Both the position numbers and the translations under genes were made by a program. The notes beneath the pieces are model-generated. The model was not told the origin of the DNA. It worked only from the letters and a program-made list of their open reading frames with translations, and did no database searches. Source: JBHIYN01 sp041984235 (GTDB lineage: Bacteria; Pseudomonadota; Gammaproteobacteria; Ga0077536). Taken from it: a DNA stretch of 64,000 bases. Every line of letters starts with the position of its first letter. The stretch's first letter is position 1. Below, piece after piece: positions 60,113-64,000 of this stretch. The DNA lies in the NCBI GenBank assembly GCA_041984235.1, contig JBHIYN010000001.1, positions 372,001-436,000 on the forward strand. Direction: 5' to 3'.

Positions 60113-61912
60113 ATGAGCCTGCTGCTGAATCCCCGTGACGTGGAGTTCGTGCTCTACGAACTGCTCGACGCCACCGCCCTGTGCACTACCGCGCGTTACG
60201 CCGAGCACGATCGAGAGACCTTCGACGCCGTCATCGACGCCGCCCGCCGCCTCGCCGAGGACAAGTTCGCGCCGCACGCGGCGAAGCTGGATGCCAACGA
60301 GCCGCGTTTCGAGAACGGTCGGGTGCAGGTCATCCCCGAGCTCGAGGAGGCGGTCGCGGCCTACGTCGAGGGCGGTTTTACCGGCGTTGCCGCCGAGGCC
60401 GCCTGGGGCGGCATGCAGCTGCCATGGGTGGTGGCACAGGCAGCCTGCGCGTGGATCGCCGCCGCCGACGTCTCCGCCAATGCCTACGGCTTCCTCACCC
60501 ATGCCGCGATCAACCTGCTCAGCGAGTTCGCCTCGGACGCGCAGAAGCAGCGTTACCTGGCGCCGCTGGTCGAGGGCCGGTACTTCGGCACCATGTGCCT
60601 GTCGGAGCCGCAGGCCGGCTCGTCGTTGTCCGACATCCTGGTGCGCGCCGAGCCGACCGACGCCGGCCATTACCTGATCAAGGGCACCAAGATGTGGATC
60701 TCGGGCGGCGAGCACGAGCTGTCCGAGAACATTGTGCACCTGGTGCTGGCCAAGATCCCGGGCGGCCCGCCGGGCGTGAAGGGCATTTCGCTGTTCATCG
60801 TGCCCAAGTACCGCGTCAACGAGGACGGCACGCGCGGCGAGCGCAACAACATCACGCTTGCCGGGCTCAACCACAAGATGGGTTTCCGCGGCACCACCAA
60901 CACCGTGCTCGAATTCGGCGACGGCGGCGAGTGTCACGGCTGGCTGGTCGGCGAAGCGCACCGCGGCCTCGCCTACATGTTCCACATGATGAACGAGGCG
61001 CGCGTCGGCGTCGGCATGACGGCGACGGTGCTCGGCTATACCGGTTACCTGCACTCGCTCGACTATGCGCGCGAACGCCCGCAGGGGCGTCCCTCGGGCA
61101 GCAAGGACCCGACCGCGCCGCAGGTGCCGATCGTCGAGCACGCCGACATCCGGCGCCTGTTGCTGGCGCAGAAGAGCGCCGCCGAGGGCGCCTTCGCGCT
61201 GGTGCTGCATTGTGCCTGGCTGCTCGACGTACAGCGCACCACCGACGATGCCGCTGAGCGCGAGCGGGTCGGCCTGCTGCTCGACATCCTCACCCCGATC
61301 GCCAAGTCGTGGCCGTCGGAGTTCTGTCTCGAGGGCAACAAGCACGCCATCCAGATCCTCGGCGGCTACGGCTACACGCGCGACTTTCCGCTCGAGCGCT
61401 TCTACCGTGACAACCGCCTCAACCCCATCCACGAGGGCACGCACGGCATCCAGGGCCTGGACCTGCTCGGACGCAAGGTCGCCATGCACGGCGGGGCGGC
61501 GTTCGCCGCGTTGCTGGACGAGTACCGCGCGACCCTGGCCGCGGCCGAGGGCGTGCCCCTGGTCGCCGAGTACCGCGCGGCACTGGGCGAGGCGATCGCC
61601 TGCCTGGAGACGACCACGCAGGCCATCCTCGCGGTGCGCGGGGCGGGCGAGGTCGATCGCGCGCTGGCCAACGCGACGACCTACCTCGATGCCTTCGGGC
61701 ACGTCGTCATCGGCTGGACCTGGCTGCGCCAGGCGCTGGTCGCGGCGCGCGCGCTGGACGGCGCCGAGGGTGCGGAGCGCGATTTCTACCAGGGCAAGCT
61801 CGCCGCCTGCCAATATTTCTACCGTTACGAAATGCCGCGGGTGGCCGAGCGCTGCGCGCTGCTCGCGGCCTGTGACACGACCTGTCTCGACACCGCGCCG
61901 GCCTGGCTGTAA
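60113..61912 (+). CDS. Acyl-CoA dehydrogenase (long form)
   Basis: The 599-residue FAD enzyme of the large ACAD type has MCLSEPQAGSSLSD, KMWISGGEHELSEN, an EFCLEGNKHAIQILGGYGYTRDFPLER region (given in pieces by family) and IHEGTHGIQGLDLLG with the catalytic Glu. A C-terminal helical domain (after about 455) is added, as in FadE-like enzymes of about 600 residues. It oxidises acyl-CoA to enoyl-CoA. The acyl-CoA ligase follows 33 bases later. Confidence 0.92.
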   Translation: MSLLLNPRDVEFVLYELLDATALCTTARYAEHDRETFDAVIDAARRLAEDKFAPHAAKLDANEPRFENGRVQVIPELEEAVAAYVEGGFTGVAAEAAWGGMQLPWVVAQAACAWIAAADVSANAYGFLTHAAINLLSEFASDAQKQRYLAPLVEGRYFGTMCLSEPQAGSSLSDILVRAEPTDAGHYLIKGTKMWISGGEHELSENIVHLVLAKIPGGPPGVKGISLFIVPKYRVNEDGTRGERNNITLAGLNHKMGFRGTTNTVLEFGDGGECHGWLVGEAHRGLAYMFHMMNEARVGVGMTATVLGYTGYLHSLDYARERPQGRPSGSKDPTAPQVPIVEHADIRRLLLAQKSAAEGAFALVLHCAWLLDVQRTTDDAAERERVGLLLDILTPIAKSWPSEFCLEGNKHAIQILGGYGYTRDFPLERFYRDNRLNPIHEGTHGIQGLDLLGRKVAMHGGAAFAALLDEYRATLAAAEGVPLVAEYRAALGEAIACLETTTQAILAVRGAGEVDRALANATTYLDAFGHVVIGWTWLRQALVAARALDGAEGAERDFYQGKLAACQYFYRYEMPRVAERCALLAACDTTCLDTAPAWL

Positions 61913-61945
61913 GCGGCGCGCCATTCCCCGGGGAGAACGACGACC

Positions 61946-63571
61946 ATGACCAACGCAAGCGAGATCACGAACTACGAGCAGGCCCGCGCCGACTTCGACT
62001 GGGACCCGCCGGCGCGCTTCAATTTCGCGCGCGACGTGCTCGATCGCTGGGCCGCGAGCGATGGCGAGCGCGTGGCGATTGAATGGGTCGATGACGACGA
62101 CAACCGCAAGACGCTCAGCTTTGCCGGCCTCTCGGCGCGTTCGCGCCAGCTGGCCAACGCGCTCGCCGCCGCCGGTGTTGCGCGCGGCGACACCGTGGTG
62201 CTGATGCTGGGACGCAACATCGAATGGTGGGAGATCGTGACCGCCTGTCTGCGCATGGGGGCAATCTGCTCGCCGGGGACCACCCAGCTTTCGCCCAAGG
62301 ACATCGCCTACCGTATGAACGCGGCGCGCGCGGTGTGCTTCATCACCGATGCCGCCAACGCGACCAAGCTCGACGAGGTCGCGGACCAGTGCGAGACGCT
62401 GGCTGCGCGCATCCTGGTCGACGGTGAGCGCGACGGCTGGCTCTCTTACGACGCCATCGTCGACGCCGCCAGCGATGATTTCGAGACGGTGGACACCGCG
62501 TTCGACGAGGACGCCCTGTGCTACTTCACCTCCGGCACGACCGGCTATCCCAAGATGACCATCCACGCGCACGGCTACGGTCTCGCGCACCGCATCACCG
62601 GCAAGTACTGGCTGGATCTCGGCCCCGGTGACCTGCACTGGAACATCAGCGACACCGGCTGGGCCAAGGCCGCTTATTCGAGCTACTTCGGACCCTGGAA
62701 CCAGGGCGCGACCCTGTTCGTGCACCACACGCCGACCTTCGACCCGGTGAAGACACTGGAGCTGCTCGCCGCCCATCCGGTCACCACCATGTGCGGCGCG
62801 CCGACCATCTACCGCATGCTGGTGCTGCAGGACCTGTCGAAGTACACCTTCCCGCACCTGCGCCACTGCGTCGGTGCCGGCGAGCCGCTCAACCCGGAGG
62901 TCATAGAGACCTGGAAGCGCGCCACCGGCATCGTCATCCGCGACGGCTACGGCCAGACCGAGACCGTGCTCGTGTGCGGCAACTTCCCGTTTCTCGAGCC
63001 GCGCTTCGGCTCCATGGGTAAGCCCATGCCGGGCATCGAGATGGCGATCATCGACAACGACGGCCGGCCGCTGGGCGCGGGCGAGGAGGGCGACATCGCC
63101 ATTCGCGTCAAGCCGCAGCGCGCGCCCGGCCTGTTCATGGATTACCGCGGCGACCCGGAACGCTTTGCCGCCTGCTTCGTCGGCGACTGGTACATCACCG
63201 GCGACCGCGGCTACGTCGACGAGGACGGCTACTTCTGGTTCGTCAGCCGCGCCGACGACGTGATCCTGTCGGCCGGTTACCGCATCGGCCCGTTCGAGGT
63301 CGAGAGCGCGCTGATCGAGCACCCGGCGGTGGCCGAGTCGGCGGTCGTCGCCAGTCCCGACGAGACCCGCGGCGCGGTGGTCAAGGCCTTCGTCGTGCTG
63401 GCGCCCGGCTACACCCCCAGCGACGCGCTGGTCGAGGAGCTCAAGGAGCACGTCAAGAACGTCACCGCGCCGTACAAGTACCCGCGCCGCATCGAGTTCG
63501 TCGACGGTCTGCCGAAGACGGTCAGCGGCAAGATCCGGCGCGTCGAGCTGCGTGCGCGCGAGGACGGATGA
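61946..63571 (+). CDS. Acyl-CoA synthetase (AMP-forming, medium-chain type)
   Basis: The 541-residue adenylate-forming enzyme has the P-loop YFTSGTTGYPKM, the DGYGQTE motif, YITGDRGYVDEDGYFWFVSRADDVI and the C-terminal catalytic Lys in PKTVSGKIRR. It resembles medium-chain acyl-CoA or acetyl-CoA-synthetase-like ligases (MACS group). It activates a carboxylate for the dehydrogenase encoded upstream. GGGGAG lies before the ATG. Confidence 0.92.
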   Translation: MTNASEITNYEQARADFDWDPPARFNFARDVLDRWAASDGERVAIEWVDDDDNRKTLSFAGLSARSRQLANALAAAGVARGDTVVLMLGRNIEWWEIVTACLRMGAICSPGTTQLSPKDIAYRMNAARAVCFITDAANATKLDEVADQCETLAARILVDGERDGWLSYDAIVDAASDDFETVDTAFDEDALCYFTSGTTGYPKMTIHAHGYGLAHRITGKYWLDLGPGDLHWNISDTGWAKAAYSSYFGPWNQGATLFVHHTPTFDPVKTLELLAAHPVTTMCGAPTIYRMLVLQDLSKYTFPHLRHCVGAGEPLNPEVIETWKRATGIVIRDGYGQTETVLVCGNFPFLEPRFGSMGKPMPGIEMAIIDNDGRPLGAGEEGDIAIRVKPQRAPGLFMDYRGDPERFAACFVGDWYITGDRGYVDEDGYFWFVSRADDVILSAGYRIGPFEVESALIEHPAVAESAVVASPDETRGAVVKAFVVLAPGYTPSDALVEELKEHVKNVTAPYKYPRRIEFVDGLPKTVSGKIRRVELRAREDG

Positions 63572-63697
63572 GCGCCGTCGGGACCGGCGGGCATTGAACG
63601 GCGCTGCAGCGTGCAACCGCGGAGGTGACGCGCATCTGCAGATCATGAGACCTGTGCGCCGCGCACCGCGACGCCGGGTTCGAACGGGGGGGCCGGC

Positions 63698-64000
63698 TTG
63701 AGCCCGTCCGAGCCGCTCATCGACGAGCGCATGCGCCGTGCGACCATCGTCATGGTGATGCTGAACTCGGTGTCCACGGCGATGATGCTGACCGGGGTCA
63801 ACGTGGCATTGCCGGCGATGGCGCGCGATCTCGGCGTCGACGCCGTCACGCTGTCGTGGGTGCCGATGAGCTACCTGATGGCGAGCGCGGCCTTCGTGCT
63901 CGGCTTCGGCCGCCTGGCCGACATGTACGGGCGCAAGCGCCTGTACCTGATCGGCACCGCGGGGGTCATCGTGACCTCGATCCTGGCGGCCTGCGCGCAG
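63698..64000 (+). CDS. MFS transporter, N-terminal fragment (DHA2-like)
   Basis: The open frame runs off the window. The first helix (TIVMVMLNSVSTAMMLTGVNVALPAMARDL) is followed by TLSWVPMSYLMASAAFVLGFGRLADMYGRKRLYLIG, which contains MFS motif A. This is the start of a 14-helix drug:H+ antiporter type protein. The start may be TTG at 63698 or ATG at 63731; neither has a strong ribosome site. About 100 codons are visible. Confidence 0.8.
   Translation, partial: MSPSEPLIDERMRRATIVMVMLNSVSTAMMLTGVNVALPAMARDLGVDAVTLSWVPMSYLMASAAFVLGFGRLADMYGRKRLYLIGTAGVIVTSILAACAQ

Noticed and set aside
59969..63646. 1225-residue open frame on the minus strand
   Set aside because: It runs antisense through the acyl-CoA dehydrogenase and ligase genes and has no family features. 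It is a high-GC codon shadow.

Overview
The window is a stretch of high-G+C chromosome (almost every intergenic region and third codon position is G/C) from a proteobacterium. The core block ffs-dnaX-ybaB-recR-orn-nnr-tsaE-ami-mutL-miaA-hfq-hflX-hflK-hflC-DUF2065-hisZ-purA (about 15.6-31.8 kb) has a gene order typical of Gammaproteobacteria, so I assign the organism there with good confidence. I cannot name a genus. No tRNA, rRNA operon, CRISPR array, transposase or prophage gene was seen. Many genes use GTG or TTG starts. The left end cuts an SDR gene and the right end cuts an MFS transporter gene.

Left part (0-15.5 kb): the tail of an SDR, a small cytochrome c, and a bifunctional glutathionylspermidine amidase/synthetase. 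Next is a divergent pair made of a Blh-type persulfide dioxygenase and a BigR/SqrR-like repressor, with overlapping promoters between them. A complete Liv-type ABC importer follows (binding protein-livG-livF-livH-livM), then an AraC regulator, hyuB/hyuA-type hydantoinase/oxoprolinase subunits, and alanine dehydrogenase divergent from an Lrp-type regulator. This part suggests uptake and catabolism of an amino-acid-like or cyclic amide compound, plus sulfide handling.

Middle (15.5-36.3 kb): the conserved housekeeping block above, pdxH, a secreted lytic transglycosylase, and a napGH-like iron-sulfur pair without napA or napB.

Right part (36.3-64 kb): flavin monooxygenase/acyl-CoA dehydrogenase-fold protein, 3-hydroxybutyrate dehydrogenase-like SDR, zinc-less MDR oxidoreductase, a MoxR/VWA pair, an amidase, a MOSC protein and a HAD phosphatase. 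These are followed by a persulfide dioxygenase-rhodanese fusion, two enzymes of F420-associated families, and an unusual cyclic-nucleotide-binding/rhodanese/coiled-coil protein. Enoyl-CoA hydratase, a GST, an SDR, an acyl-CoA dehydrogenase and an acyl-CoA ligase point to fatty-acid or lipid-like catabolism.

The most unusual neighbourhood is 51.0-58.4 kb. It holds an Npt-type (ADP/ATP carrier family) transporter, two secreted SxxK serine hydrolases with full active-site motifs, and a 978-residue protein with a signal peptide. That protein carries a phosphohistidine domain followed by a complete ATP-grasp domain, the order of plant glucan/phosphoglucan water dikinases rather than of PEP synthase. 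An apparently exported dikinase beside a nucleotide carrier-family protein is my main candidate for an undescribed system.

A second unexpected signal is a dispersed non-coding unit of about 111 bp. It is present twice in opposite orientation (2561-2672 and 41913-42023), and each copy sits between its own, different, inverted-repeat arms.
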